From contig NZ_KB893976.1 of assembly GCF_000374345.1 (NCBI RefSeq), positions 1 to 64,000 on the forward strand: DNA of 64,000 nucleotides, given 5' to 3'. This DNA comes from Heyndrickxia acidiproducens DSM 23148 (GTDB lineage Bacteria > Bacillota > Bacilli > Bacillales > Bacillaceae_C). Position 1 is the stretch's first letter. Every line of letters begins with the position of its first letter. Shown in pieces: positions 1 to 8,097 of this stretch. The translations under genes and the position numbers were made by a program. Below the pieces are notes generated by a model. That model did no database searches and was not told the DNA's origin. It was given only the letters and a program-made list of their open reading frames with translations.

Positions 1-258
1 ACTTTAGCTTGGTTTTCGCAACTTCGGTATACATGGTGTAGGCGATTGAACGTTGAAGATTTTACGTGACAGACGTTTTTCCTGTCACAACCTCATATCT
101 TCAGTTTTCAAAGAACAACTTACAAATATATAATAGCACATATGTTCCTGCTTTTCAACAACTTTGGCTAACGCCAACCGACATTCATCTCCCACCTATT
201 CATTGGGCTAATGCCCTTCACATTCCTTGAGGTGGGAGTCTTCTGTCGGAAAATGATA
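1..258 (-). mobile_element. IS200/IS605-like element end with nested hairpins (element cut by window edge)
   Basis: Read on the minus strand, this stretch holds a nested stem: CCGACA/TGTCGG (plus-strand 244-249 and 178-183) encloses a 9-bp stem CTCCCACCT/AGGTGGGAG (189-197 and 230-238), which encloses GGGC/GCCC (205-208 and 213-216). A TTGGC/GCCAA hairpin (164-168 and 173-177) follows. The repeat at 38220-38391 has the same plan, an outer stem around a CTCCCACCT stem. Such compact nested stems are typical of IS200/IS605 ends and TnpB guide-RNA scaffolds. Further left come a promoter, a GTGACAG/CTGTCAC hairpin (66-72 and 82-88) and an ATG at 34 that would start MYTEVAKTKLK before the edge. That could be a TnpB N-terminus, but it has no clear ribosome binding site. 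The family assignment is inferred from shape only. Confidence 0.35.
130..158 (-). promoter_or_regulatory. Sigma-A-type promoter reading leftwards out of the window
   Basis: On the minus strand TTGAAA (153-158) and TATTAT (130-135) are separated by exactly 17 bases. Each hexamer is close to consensus. Transcription would start near position 123 and run off the left edge through a 66-88 hairpin. The gene it serves lies outside the window or begins at position 34. Confidence 0.5.
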
Positions 259-525
259 AAATAATCCTTACTTCCTCAAAACCCAAGATTATATTTCTGA
301 ATCAAAATCTCATTCACCATTACATGCCGGAGAAAGATACCGGGACCTTGCAAAAGCCCCCGGCGTAAAATATGGCAGTGCTGAGCCAAGAAGCAGCAAA
401 ATTCATCCTTATATTTTAATATTGGAATATGATAGAAGTATAATCAAATTTGCGGAATGAACGGGGGCCGGCCGGGGCAAAATCCCGATGATGTGACAGA
501 CCGCAATCTGAGAACCGCCGAAATA
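250..525. other. Intergenic stretch without a recognised gene
   Basis: This 276-base stretch has no open frame with a convincing start and ribosome binding site on either strand, and no recognised RNA family. A TATAAT-like hexamer near 430 lacks a good -35 partner. It is A+T-rich on the left and turns G+C-rich around 455-520. Confidence 0.4.
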
Positions 526-567
526 AAAAACCCCATTCAGCCTGTAAACCGGCTGAATGGGGTTTTT
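526..567 (-). terminator. Rho-independent terminator of the lmrB-like gene
   Basis: A perfect inverted repeat, AAAAACCCCATTCAGCC (526-542) against GGCTGAATGGGGTTTTT (551-567), has an 8-base loop and T tracts on both strands. It lies six bases beyond the stop codon of the minus-strand efflux gene. Confidence 0.9.
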
Positions 568-572
568 AATGC

Positions 573-2021
573 TCAATCTAATTTTGTTTCTTCTTTTAAA
601 CGCATTTTCTTATCCTGTTCCTGCGGTGTTTCATACACGCCGACTGTTTTAATCGTAAACGAAAGGAGAAAGCCTATGATGGTCAGAACGAGTGTAAAAA
701 CAAACCCGTATTGGACGCCGTTTGTCAAAGCTTCAGCCGCATTATGCCCGTTTGATAGCGTATAGGCATGTTCACCGGCGGCCAGGAACGTCGCGGACAG
801 GGCTGTTGCAATGGCACCGCTCACTTGCTGTGCCGTATTCATGATCGCACTGCCATCAGGTGAGAGTTCTTTCGGCAACGCATTCAGTCCGTTTGTCTGC
901 GCAGGGGACATAACGAGCGGCGCACCGATCATGAGCAAAATATTTGCTGTGATCACGAAAAGAAAAGAGGATGTTGTTTGAATGTTTACAAACATGGCCG
1001 CTGAAATTATACAGATGATAAAGCCGATTCTGACGAGCCATTTCGCACCGTACATATCATACATTTTACCGGAGACAGCAGAAACCACCCCGTTAACAAT
1101 TCCTCCCGGCAAAAGAAGGATACCGGTGAGGGCGACCGCGACCAGTTTTCCGCTTTGCCAGTACATCGGCAAAAGAAGCATGGATGACATAATGATGCTG
1201 AAGACAATCATGATCATCAGGGTGCCGATCGTGAACATTTTATGCTGGAATGCCCGGACATTCAGCATGGGTTTATCCATTTTCAATTGCCTGATGGCGA
1301 AAATCAGCAGTCCGATAACGCCAATGGCAAGCGAAACAATGACTTTCGTATTTCCCCAGCCACCTTCACCGGCGGAACTGAATCCGAACACGATGCCTTC
1401 AAAGCCAATGGTGGACAATGCAATAGAGAAGATATCGATTTTCGGCCGTGTTACTTCATTTACGTTTCTGCAAAATATAGCAGAAATGAAAAAAGCAAGG
1501 ATCAGGAATGGCAGCATGACCCAGAAAATCCATTGCCATGTAAGTGTACTCAAAATAAAACCGGCTGCAGTCGGGCCAATTGCCGGAGCAAACATAATGA
1601 CCAGGCCGACAATGCCGAGTGCCGCGCCTCTTTTATGCGGCGGAAAAATGGCCATCACCGTATTAAATATGAGCGGGATGAGAATACCGGTGGCGATCCC
1701 TTGAATGAGCCTGCCAACGAACAATAAAGTGAAGGTATGGGATAAGGCTGAGATGAGCGTGCCAATCATAAAGGCGCTTAATGCGGTCAGCAGCAGCTGC
1801 CTGGTTGTAAACCATCTGATCAGTAACCCGGAAACCGGAACCAGAACGCCGACAACAAGCAGGTATCCCGTTGTCAGCCATTGGACGGTGGAAGCTGTGA
1901 TGTGCAGGTCTCCCATTAAGGAAGTTAAAGCGATATTTAAAGCTGTTTCACTGAACATGCCGACAAAACCGCCGATTAAAAGCCCAAGCATAATTGGAAA
2001 TTTTTTTACTTCTGTTTGCAA
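573..2021 (-). CDS. lmrB: LmrB-like MFS multidrug efflux transporter (DHA2 family, 14 TM)
   Basis: Drug:proton antiporter of the DHA2 branch of the major facilitator superfamily, located in the cytoplasmic membrane. The sequence is a series of hydrophobic helices with the family signatures LSETALNIAL-like (here FSETALNIALTSL) in TM1, QWLTTGYLL in TM2 and GRLIQGIATGILIPL in TM4. At about 482 residues it has the usual DHA2 size. I chose the TTG at 2021 because GGGGAG sits eight to nine bases upstream; an in-frame ATG at 2063 would add 14 residues but has no ribosome binding site. It follows a TetR-type repressor gene in the same orientation, and the operator ahead of that gene matches the LmrA/YxaF box, so this looks like a B. 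subtilis lmrAB-type operon. LmrB is known for lincomycin and puromycin resistance; the substrates here are inferred. Confidence 0.85.
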   Translation of the reverse strand: MQTEVKKFPIMLGLLIGGFVGMFSETALNIALTSLMGDLHITASTVQWLTTGYLLVVGVLVPVSGLLIRWFTTRQLLLTALSAFMIGTLISALSHTFTLLFVGRLIQGIATGILIPLIFNTVMAIFPPHKRGAALGIVGLVIMFAPAIGPTAAGFILSTLTWQWIFWVMLPFLILAFFISAIFCRNVNEVTRPKIDIFSIALSTIGFEGIVFGFSSAGEGGWGNTKVIVSLAIGVIGLLIFAIRQLKMDKPMLNVRAFQHKMFTIGTLMIMIVFSIIMSSMLLLPMYWQSGKLVAVALTGILLLPGGIVNGVVSAVSGKMYDMYGAKWLVRIGFIICIISAAMFVNIQTTSSFLFVITANILLMIGAPLVMSPAQTNGLNALPKELSPDGSAIMNTAQQVSGAIATALSATFLAAGEHAYTLSNGHNAAEALTNGVQYGFVFTLVLTIIGFLLSFTIKTVGVYETPQEQDKKMRLKEETKLD

Positions 2022-2081
2022 TGGTAAAATCTCCCCTTTGATTTTAAGTAGACCAGTCATCATAATCAGCAGAAAAGAACA

Positions 2082-2651
2082 TCAGGTGTTCTTTAGAATA
2101 TACGGGGTTTTTTCAGCCAGCATTTTAAAAAAAGATACATCCTGGTAGGTAATCGACATCGTCATGGCCCCTTCCATTAAAATATAAACAAGGGCAGCCG
2201 TCTGCTCCGCACTTTCTCTGGAATAACCTTTTTGAACAAGATAATCGGAAATCAAGGACATCCATTCGTGATACGCGCTTTTGCATGCTTCCCTGATATT
2301 TTCACTTGTACTGACGCTTTCAGAGGCAATTAAACCAATGCGAAACTCAACTTGCTGATCATTCAGCACTTTAGATGCGACATGAAGAAACTGGGCCTGT
2401 ATAGCTTCGACAGGATCCTCATAAGAAGATAGTAAAAGTTGTACTTCCTCTTTCACCTCGTTCTTTACGCTGTCAATTGCTGCAATTGCAATTTCTTCTT
2501 TCCCATTAGGAAAATGGTAATACAAAGAGCCTTTTGGGGCCCCGCTGTCTTTAATAATTTGATTAATGCCTGTCGCATGGTATCCCTGGATCTGAAAAAG
2601 ATACTTCGCAGTGTGGATGATGCTTTCCCGCGTATTCTGTTTCTTACTCAT
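2082..2651 (-). CDS. lmrA: LmrA/YxaF-type TetR family repressor
   Basis: TetR-family regulator of 189 residues with an N-terminal helix-turn-helix (about residues 10-55, including IIKDSGAPKGSLYYHFPNG) and a C-terminal ligand-binding domain of the LmrA/YxaF type. The ATG at 2651 follows AAGGAGAA at proper spacing. The gene precedes the lmrB-like efflux gene on the same strand with a 60-base gap. A site matching the LmrA/YxaF consensus overlaps its promoter region, so autoregulation and co-repression of the pump are likely. In B. subtilis this class is relieved by flavonoids; the inducer here is unknown. Confidence 0.85.
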   Translation of the reverse strand: MSKKQNTRESIIHTAKYLFQIQGYHATGINQIIKDSGAPKGSLYYHFPNGKEEIAIAAIDSVKNEVKEEVQLLLSSYEDPVEAIQAQFLHVASKVLNDQQVEFRIGLIASESVSTSENIREACKSAYHEWMSLISDYLVQKGYSRESAEQTAALVYILMEGAMTMSITYQDVSFFKMLAEKTPYILKNT

Positions 2652-2665
2652 AGAAATTCTCCTTG

Positions 2666-2683
2666 ATTATATAGATCGGTCTA
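2666..2683 (-). promoter_or_regulatory. LmrA/YxaF-type operator ahead of the lmrAB-like unit
   Basis: The plus-strand sequence ATTATATAGATCGGTCTA fits, base by base, the consensus I recall for B. subtilis LmrA/YxaF boxes (AWTATATAGANYGGTCTA). It contains the imperfect palindrome TAGATCGGTCTA. On the minus strand it overlaps a TATATAAT -10 element just before the repressor's ribosome binding site, so bound repressor would block transcription. Confidence 0.75.
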
Positions 2684-2890
2684 AATAAAAACGTAACACT
2701 GATTCATTTGATTGTCAAACGGGCAGGACAGTCTTTTTCTTTTTGGAAAATTGCGAAGGAAACAGCTATACCGGAACGGATAAAATTGAAAAACGGATAG
2801 GAACAAATTCCTGAAATTTGCGGGCATAGGTTTTAACTGCTTTATTTACGGAAATAGATGAGCATCACAGCAGCAATCTTTTAATAAGGG

Positions 2891-4351
2891 TTGAGCAACG
2901 CTTACCGGGATTTTCCGGTAAGACATATTAAAAAAAGGGGGCATTATATTTTGGATCAATCTCTTATCCGCCGGCAAAAAGAAGAAGCAGTGAATATTGA
3001 AAGAGTCAAAAGAAAACCTCCTCAATTAACGCTTAAAGAAAAAGTTGCCTATGGCGCGGGGGACATCGGCTATAATTTTATGTTTGACCTCGGCCAGATT
3101 TATTTGCTGAAATTTTATACGGATACATTAGGACTGCCTGCTTCAGTCGCAGGAATGGTATTTTTGGTCTCGAAAATCTGGGATGCTTTTTCAGACTTCA
3201 CAATTGGGACTTGGATTGACCATCGCAAACATATCGGGCCGAAAGGGAAATTCCGCCCGTTTATTCTCTATACAGCGGTTCCGCTTGCACTCATGACCAT
3301 TACCAGTTTTATCACGCCCGGCTTCTCGCTGGATGGAAGAATCATCTGGGCCTTTGCTACTTACATGGCTTTCGGCACGATTTATAGTATTTCAAGCATA
3401 CCATACGGTTCCATGGCACCGGCCATGACGAAAAATTTAAATGAACGGGCTGAATTATCCGCGTTCAGGCAGGCAGGCGCAAACCTCGGGCTGCTGATTA
3501 CAACAGTAGGTTTTATGCCGCTTGTCCTGTTGTTTGACAACAATAAAATCGGCTACCCTGTAACCGTGGCGATCTTTGTATTAATGGGCGTTTTACTGCA
3601 GATTTATTCTTATGCAAACATTAAAGAACGGTATGTGGAAATCAAACCAAAAACAGAGACGCACACCATAAAAGAAAGTTACAAAGCTTTAATGAAAAAT
3701 GGGCCGCTCATGATCGTCAGTCTGGTTAATTTATTCACAATTTCCGCTTACAATGTGAAACTGGCTGTCCAGGTGTACTACTGCCAATACGTGCTGAACA
3801 ATGTGACCATTGTTTCTTATATGGGATTTTTTAGTATGGGCTGTGCTTTTTTGGGCATTGCTTTCGCCCCTTTGGCACAGAAAAAAATCGGCAAAAAGCT
3901 GACTTATATGCTTGGCTGTGCCATTTGGGTTGCGGGAGATTTGCTCGCTCTATTTTTTGCAAAGGAAGCCGTGATTTTTATTCTGTGTGCATGCCTCGCA
4001 TTTTTTGGAAATGCTTTTGTGAACAGCTTAAACTGGGCGCTCGTTTCCGACTGTGTGGAGTACGGGGAGTGGAAGACCGGCCGCCGTACAGAAGGCATTG
4101 TGTATTCCTTCTTTACTTTTTTTCGCAAATTATCGCAGGCGGTTGCCGGGTTTATTCCGGGCCTTGTACTCGGGCTGGTTGGCTATGTGCCGAATGCCGT
4201 ACAGTCCGCAACGGCCATTTTTGGCATTAAAGCGCTGATGTTTATCTATCCGGTTGTACTTGCGGCTGCAACAATTGTTGTGTTTGGTTTCTTTTACAGG
4301 CTCACAGAGCAAAAATACGAGGAAATTACGGCAGATTTGAGCCGCCGCTAA
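2891..4351 (+). CDS. GPH-family (glycoside-pentoside-hexuronide) sugar:cation symporter
   Basis: Twelve-helix sugar symporter of the GPH family (relatives XynP, YnaJ, MelB). Family hallmarks are KEKVAYGAGDIGYNFMFD at the start of TM1, LYYTD-like LKFYTDTLGLPA, and the loop WDAFSDFTIGTWIDH, whose acidic residues lie where GPH proteins bind the coupling cation. The start is uncertain. The TTG at 2891 gives 486 residues with an unusual 40-residue basic N-terminus. The TTG at 2951 is preceded by GGGGG, and the GTG at 2990 gives a length closer to relatives. It stands alone, with a terminator downstream and no adjacent glycosidase, so the sugar cannot be named. Confidence 0.8.
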   Translation: MSNAYRDFPVRHIKKRGHYILDQSLIRRQKEEAVNIERVKRKPPQLTLKEKVAYGAGDIGYNFMFDLGQIYLLKFYTDTLGLPASVAGMVFLVSKIWDAFSDFTIGTWIDHRKHIGPKGKFRPFILYTAVPLALMTITSFITPGFSLDGRIIWAFATYMAFGTIYSISSIPYGSMAPAMTKNLNERAELSAFRQAGANLGLLITTVGFMPLVLLFDNNKIGYPVTVAIFVLMGVLLQIYSYANIKERYVEIKPKTETHTIKESYKALMKNGPLMIVSLVNLFTISAYNVKLAVQVYYCQYVLNNVTIVSYMGFFSMGCAFLGIAFAPLAQKKIGKKLTYMLGCAIWVAGDLLALFFAKEAVIFILCACLAFFGNAFVNSLNWALVSDCVEYGEWKTGRRTEGIVYSFFTFFRKLSQAVAGFIPGLVLGLVGYVPNAVQSATAIFGIKALMFIYPVVLAAATIVVFGFFYRLTEQKYEEITADLSRR

Positions 4352-4366
4352 CCTTGTGTGAAATTG

Positions 4367-4411
4367 AACAGCCTTCGCATCCGCGGAAAACGGTGCAAAG
4401 GCTGTTTTTTT
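4367..4411 (+). terminator. Terminator after the GPH symporter
   Basis: AACAGCCTT-type arm (from 4367) pairs with AAGGCTGTT (ending about 4406) and is followed by a run of seven T. Confidence 0.8.
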
Positions 4412-4609
4412 GCAGTGAAAAGCTTCATTTTTTATAATTGAAATTTAACCGGCAAAAGATTTCAAATTCAAGTATAATCAATGTAGGGATTAATCCGGAT
4501 GGACAAGCTTACGTCTTTACATTCATCCGGCAGTTTAACCGGTTTGATTTTGGATATAAGCTCCAGGGAAGTTCCCAACGCCGGGTTACACAAAATGGGA
4601 GGGGAATAA

Positions 4610-5740
4610 ATGAGAGAAGTAAGATGGAGTGTTTTGTTGAAATACATCCTGCTGCTCGTAGCGGCTGTACTTGCTGTTAAGTATTTTGATTCGATCATGA
4701 ATGCATTCAGACATTTGTGGAGCGTTGCTTACCCGCTTGTGCTGGGAGGAGCAATTGCTTATGTGCTCAATATATTAATGAAAAAAATAGAACGCTTCTA
4801 TTTTCCAAACTCCGGCAGTAAAATCGTTGCAAAAACGCGGAGGACGGTCAGCATTCTTTTATCCTTTGTGATTATTTTCGGGATCGCATCGATACTCATT
4901 TTAATTATTGTCCCGCAACTGATACAGGCCATTACAGTTGTCATCGAAGCAATTCCCGAGTTTTATAATAAAAGTGTTGCGTACTTTCAAACAAATGGTG
5001 ATAAATATTCCGATATGGGTAAATTAATTTCCAGCCTTCAAGTCGATTTGGATTCGATTTCGCAAAAAGTAACATCCTCTTTATCGAAAGTATTGACGGA
5101 CATTCTGAATTCCACCTTTTCGATTGCAGGTGCTTTTACAAGCGGCATCATGAATCTGATCATTGCGATTATTTTTGCCGTTTATATTTTGTCCGCGAAA
5201 GAAAAACTGTCATTACAGGCGAACAAGGTGATCCAGGCATTTTTAAAAAGAAAAAATGCGGAAAAAGTTTATTATGTATTAAATGTGGCGAATACAACCT
5301 TTTCCGGTTTCATTGTCGGGCAATGTGTGGAAGCGGTGATTTTGGGGAGTTTGTGTACGCTTGGCATGTTTCTTTTTCAGTTTCCGTATGCTGCAATGGT
5401 GGGCGCCTTCATTAGTGCAACGGCTCTGATCCCGGTGGTGGGCGCCTACCTTGGTGCGGCTTTCGGTGCCTTTATGATTTTGACGGTTGATCCGATGAAA
5501 GCCTTGTTTTTTCTCATTTTTATTGTTGTTCTCCAACAGGTGGAAGGGAACATCATTTACCCGCGGGTTGTCGGTTCCTCGATCGGCCTGCCGGGAATCT
5601 GGGTGCTGGCGGCTGTCATTATCGGTGGCGGATTAGGCGGTGTGGTTGGCATGCTGTTAGGCGTTCCGGTAGCAGCAACCCTTTATAAACTCATCAGCAA
5701 TATCGTCAATAAACGCTTGAAAACACCGCGAACCGGCTGA
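4610..5740 (+). CDS. AI-2E/PerM family membrane transporter (YrrI/YtvI/YubA-like)
   Basis: Integral membrane protein of 376 residues with the AI-2E transporter-like (PerM, UPF0118) pattern: two N-terminal helices, a central soluble part (about 100-160), then clustered helices including FSGFIVGQCVEAVILG, the glycine-rich ALIPVVGAYLGAAFGA and the conserved QQVEGNIIYPRVVGSSIGLPGIWV motif. Family members include Na+/H+ antiporters and putative autoinducer exporters, so a substrate cannot be assigned. The ATG at 4610 follows GGGAGGGG. A TATAAT-like element near 4474 and a 7-bp stem (4495-4501/4524-4530) lie in the 200-base leader. Confidence 0.85.
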   Translation: MREVRWSVLLKYILLLVAAVLAVKYFDSIMNAFRHLWSVAYPLVLGGAIAYVLNILMKKIERFYFPNSGSKIVAKTRRTVSILLSFVIIFGIASILILIIVPQLIQAITVVIEAIPEFYNKSVAYFQTNGDKYSDMGKLISSLQVDLDSISQKVTSSLSKVLTDILNSTFSIAGAFTSGIMNLIIAIIFAVYILSAKEKLSLQANKVIQAFLKRKNAEKVYYVLNVANTTFSGFIVGQCVEAVILGSLCTLGMFLFQFPYAAMVGAFISATALIPVVGAYLGAAFGAFMILTVDPMKALFFLIFIVVLQQVEGNIIYPRVVGSSIGLPGIWVLAAVIIGGGLGGVVGMLLGVPVAATLYKLISNIVNKRLKTPRTG

Positions 5741-5823
5741 CGGAATTTGTACGTGCTCATGCTCAACGGTGTCACAAGATTTGCTGGATAAAATATGGAT
5801 TTCTACACGAAGGAGGACATCCA

Positions 5824-6687
5824 ATGAAACTAATAGCGATTGATTTTGACGGTACATTATTAGCCGATAATGGAACGATAAGCGAGGAAAACGCAAAAGT
5901 GATTCGTGCGATGCAGCGGCAGGGGGATATTGTTGCCGCCTGTTCAGGGCGTTCGCTTCATGATACGCAGCATATTCTTAAAAAAGCAGGCCTTGCTTGT
6001 CCGGTGATAACGGGAAACGGCGCGATTGCATACCATTCGAACCAATGTATCCAAAAACTTTTGCTTCCGGATAAAGTGATGGATGAGATTCTGCCGGAAC
6101 TGGAAGCACAAGGATATTATTATGAGCTGTATACCAATCAGGGCGTGTATGTGCTGCAAAAGGGAAGGGAACGGCTGCAAACTGAAATTGATTCGCTCCA
6201 TGAAAAAGATGAAACATTTTCCGTCGATTGGGCTGCCGGCCAAATGGAGCTTCAATTCCAGCAGTACGGTATTCATTATTTCCATCATTATAGTGAACTG
6301 GATCTTCCTCATTTGGAAATCTACAAAATTTTTGTATTGTCATTCAGCCCGGAACGTTTAAAGCAACTCCGCAGCCGGTTAAGCGGCAGACAGGACTTAT
6401 CAATGACCACATCGGGGCGTGCAAAATTGGAAATTGCCCATGCCGAAGTCAGCAAAGGCAATGCCCTTACTTTTATGGCCCGCCATTTAAACATCCCGCT
6501 GAAAGATACCATCGCAATCGGGGATAATTTCAATGACCTTTCGATGTTTAAAGCAGCCGCTGTAAGCATTGCGATGGGAAATGCGGAAGAAGAAGTGAAA
6601 AAGCAAAGCACCTATGTCACAAAAACCAATAACGAAAACGGCGTGGCCTGTGCACTGCGGAAATATGTATTGAAAAATGATCATTAA
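5824..6687 (+). CDS. Cof-type HAD-IIB phosphatase
   Basis: Haloacid dehalogenase superfamily hydrolase of 287 residues, Cof/YkrA-like, cytoplasmic. Motif I is IDFDGTLL (nucleophile Asp8, acid/base Asp10), motif II is the Ser in ACSGRS, and motif III/IV lies in a Lys region followed by GDNFNDLSMF near residue 238, which carries the Mg2+ ligands. The large alpha/beta type-IIB cap lies between motifs II and III. Relatives dephosphorylate sugar phosphates, nucleotides or FMN; the substrate here is unknown. The start follows GAAGGAGGA. Confidence 0.88.
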   Translation: MKLIAIDFDGTLLADNGTISEENAKVIRAMQRQGDIVAACSGRSLHDTQHILKKAGLACPVITGNGAIAYHSNQCIQKLLLPDKVMDEILPELEAQGYYYELYTNQGVYVLQKGRERLQTEIDSLHEKDETFSVDWAAGQMELQFQQYGIHYFHHYSELDLPHLEIYKIFVLSFSPERLKQLRSRLSGRQDLSMTTSGRAKLEIAHAEVSKGNALTFMARHLNIPLKDTIAIGDNFNDLSMFKAAAVSIAMGNAEEEVKKQSTYVTKTNNENGVACALRKYVLKNDH

Positions 6688-6849
6688 ATACGGTTTAAAA
6701 CGGTTGTATATGGATCCGGTTAACCATAAGGCGGATAAAGCCTGGCACGCACATAAACATTTTTCATAAGGGAAACCTAAAATAATCATACTCCTTATTA
6801 ATCTTGTATAATAGAAAAATAAGCAATGATTATGAGAGGGTGTTAAGCG

Positions 6850-7341
6850 TTGAGCGTATACCATATTCCGGAAAAAGTCCAGATATTTGGAAAAGATATT
6901 CGGAAAGGGCAACTGAGATATCATCGTAAGCGGACGGCTGTAACGAAGGAATTTACTTTCGATGCTGCCCATCATTTGCATTTGTATGAAGGAAAGTGCA
7001 AAAACCTGCACGGCCATACATATAAAGTAAAAATCACATGCAGTGCGTATTTGAATGAAATTGGCATCAGTATTGATTTTGGCGATCTGAAAAAAATATT
7101 TCACGAAGCCATTGAGGAGAAACTTGACCATCAATACTTGAATGAAGTGCTTCCGCCGATGAACACAACTGCGGAAAATATGGTTGTCTGGATGTGGGAA
7201 GAGATCGGAAACAGGCTGAAACAGCAAAAAGATTACGCGGACAGGGGGGCAAGATTAGAAGAACTGGTATTATATGAAACGCCAAAAAGCTATGCAACGA
7301 TGAAACGGGAATGGATGGAGGAAGAAACAGATGGCAAGTAA
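6850..7341 (+). CDS. queD: 6-carboxy-5,6,7,8-tetrahydropterin synthase
   Basis: Second enzyme of the preQ0/queuosine pathway: it converts dihydroneopterin triphosphate to 6-carboxytetrahydropterin. The zinc-binding histidines are visible as FDAAHH and NLHGHTYKV, and the catalytic Cys is in GKCKNLHGH. DHQYLNE and the ENMVVWMWE segment complete the PTPS fold. The protein has 163 residues, with about 35 N-terminal residues before the core. The TTG start follows GAGAGGGTG. A TATAAT at about 6810-6816 may be the promoter. It overlaps queE by 11 bases, but queC and queF are not adjacent and I see no preQ1 riboswitch upstream. Confidence 0.88.
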   Translation: MSVYHIPEKVQIFGKDIRKGQLRYHRKRTAVTKEFTFDAAHHLHLYEGKCKNLHGHTYKVKITCSAYLNEIGISIDFGDLKKIFHEAIEEKLDHQYLNEVLPPMNTTAENMVVWMWEEIGNRLKQQKDYADRGARLEELVLYETPKSYATMKREWMEEETDGK

Positions 7342-8056
7342 AATACCGGTGATTGAAATATTTGGTCCAACGATCCAGGGGGAGGGCATGGTCATCGGAA
7401 AGAAAACCATGTTTGTCCGCACGGCCGGGTGTGACTATGCCTGCAGCTGGTGTGATTCTGCCTTTACCTGGAACGGGGAGGAAAGAGACCGGATTGCGCT
7501 GATGACTGCAGATGAGATCTTCCGGAAACTGAAAGAAACAGCAGGGGAAAATTTCAGCCATGTCACGATTTCGGGAGGCAACCCGCTTTTGCTGAAGGGC
7601 CTGGGAGAACTGATTGAGCTGCTTAAACAGCACCATATCCGTACAGCGGTTGAGACACAGGGATCACGCTGGCAGGATTGGTTAACAGATGTCGATGACA
7701 TTACAATTTCACCAAAGCCGCCCAGCTCGGGGATGCGTACAAATTTTGACCGCTTGGATTTGATGGTCGGCAAGTTAACCCATTCAGGCAGCCGTCTTTG
7801 TTTAAAAGTCGTTGTGTTTGATGAAAAGGATTTTGATTACGCTAAAACGATACACAAACGTTTTCCATTGGTTTCTTTTTATCTGCAAGTGGGCAATCCG
7901 GACATCATTTCGCCTGACCGGGATCAATTATCAAGTATGCTCATTCAAAAATATCAATGGCTGATTGACTTAACCTTGAATGCTGAGGAAATGAATGATG
8001 CTTATGTTCTGCCCCAGCTGCACACATTGGTTTGGGGAAACAAGCGAAAAGTATAA
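7331..8056 (+). CDS. queE: 7-carboxy-7-deazaguanine synthase (radical SAM)
   Basis: Radical S-adenosylmethionine enzyme making 7-carboxy-7-deazaguanine from 6-carboxytetrahydropterin. The 4Fe-4S cluster ligands are in GCDYACSWCDSAFTW (CxxxCxxC). EIFGPTIQGEG at the N-terminus is a QueE hallmark, and TISGGNPLL and ETQGSRWQDW match the SAM and substrate regions. It has 241 residues, typical size. Its start lies inside the end of queD, which suggests translational coupling. It ends at a bidirectional terminator. Confidence 0.92.
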   Translation: MASKIPVIEIFGPTIQGEGMVIGKKTMFVRTAGCDYACSWCDSAFTWNGEERDRIALMTADEIFRKLKETAGENFSHVTISGGNPLLLKGLGELIELLKQHHIRTAVETQGSRWQDWLTDVDDITISPKPPSSGMRTNFDRLDLMVGKLTHSGSRLCLKVVVFDEKDFDYAKTIHKRFPLVSFYLQVGNPDIISPDRDQLSSMLIQKYQWLIDLTLNAEEMNDAYVLPQLHTLVWGNKRKV

Positions 8057-8097
8057 AAAAGGCCGTCCTGTACAGTTTTGGCAGGGCGGCTTTTTTG
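8055..8097. terminator. Bidirectional terminator between queE and the SBF transporter
   Basis: AAAAAAGGCCGTCCTG (8055-8070) pairs with CAGGGCGGCTTTTTT (8082-8096) with one bulge and a G-U pair. A and T tracts on the two sides let it serve both converging genes. Confidence 0.85.

Noticed and set aside
466-500. GGGGCAAAATCCCGA segment resembling part of an FMN riboswitch
   Set aside because: Only one short block resembles the aptamer; the other conserved arms are missing and the context is a gene end.
982-1704. A 240-codon open frame on the plus strand
   Set aside because: It is antisense to the lmrB-like gene, encodes no recognisable domain and lacks a ribosome binding site. It arises from the codon bias of the real gene.
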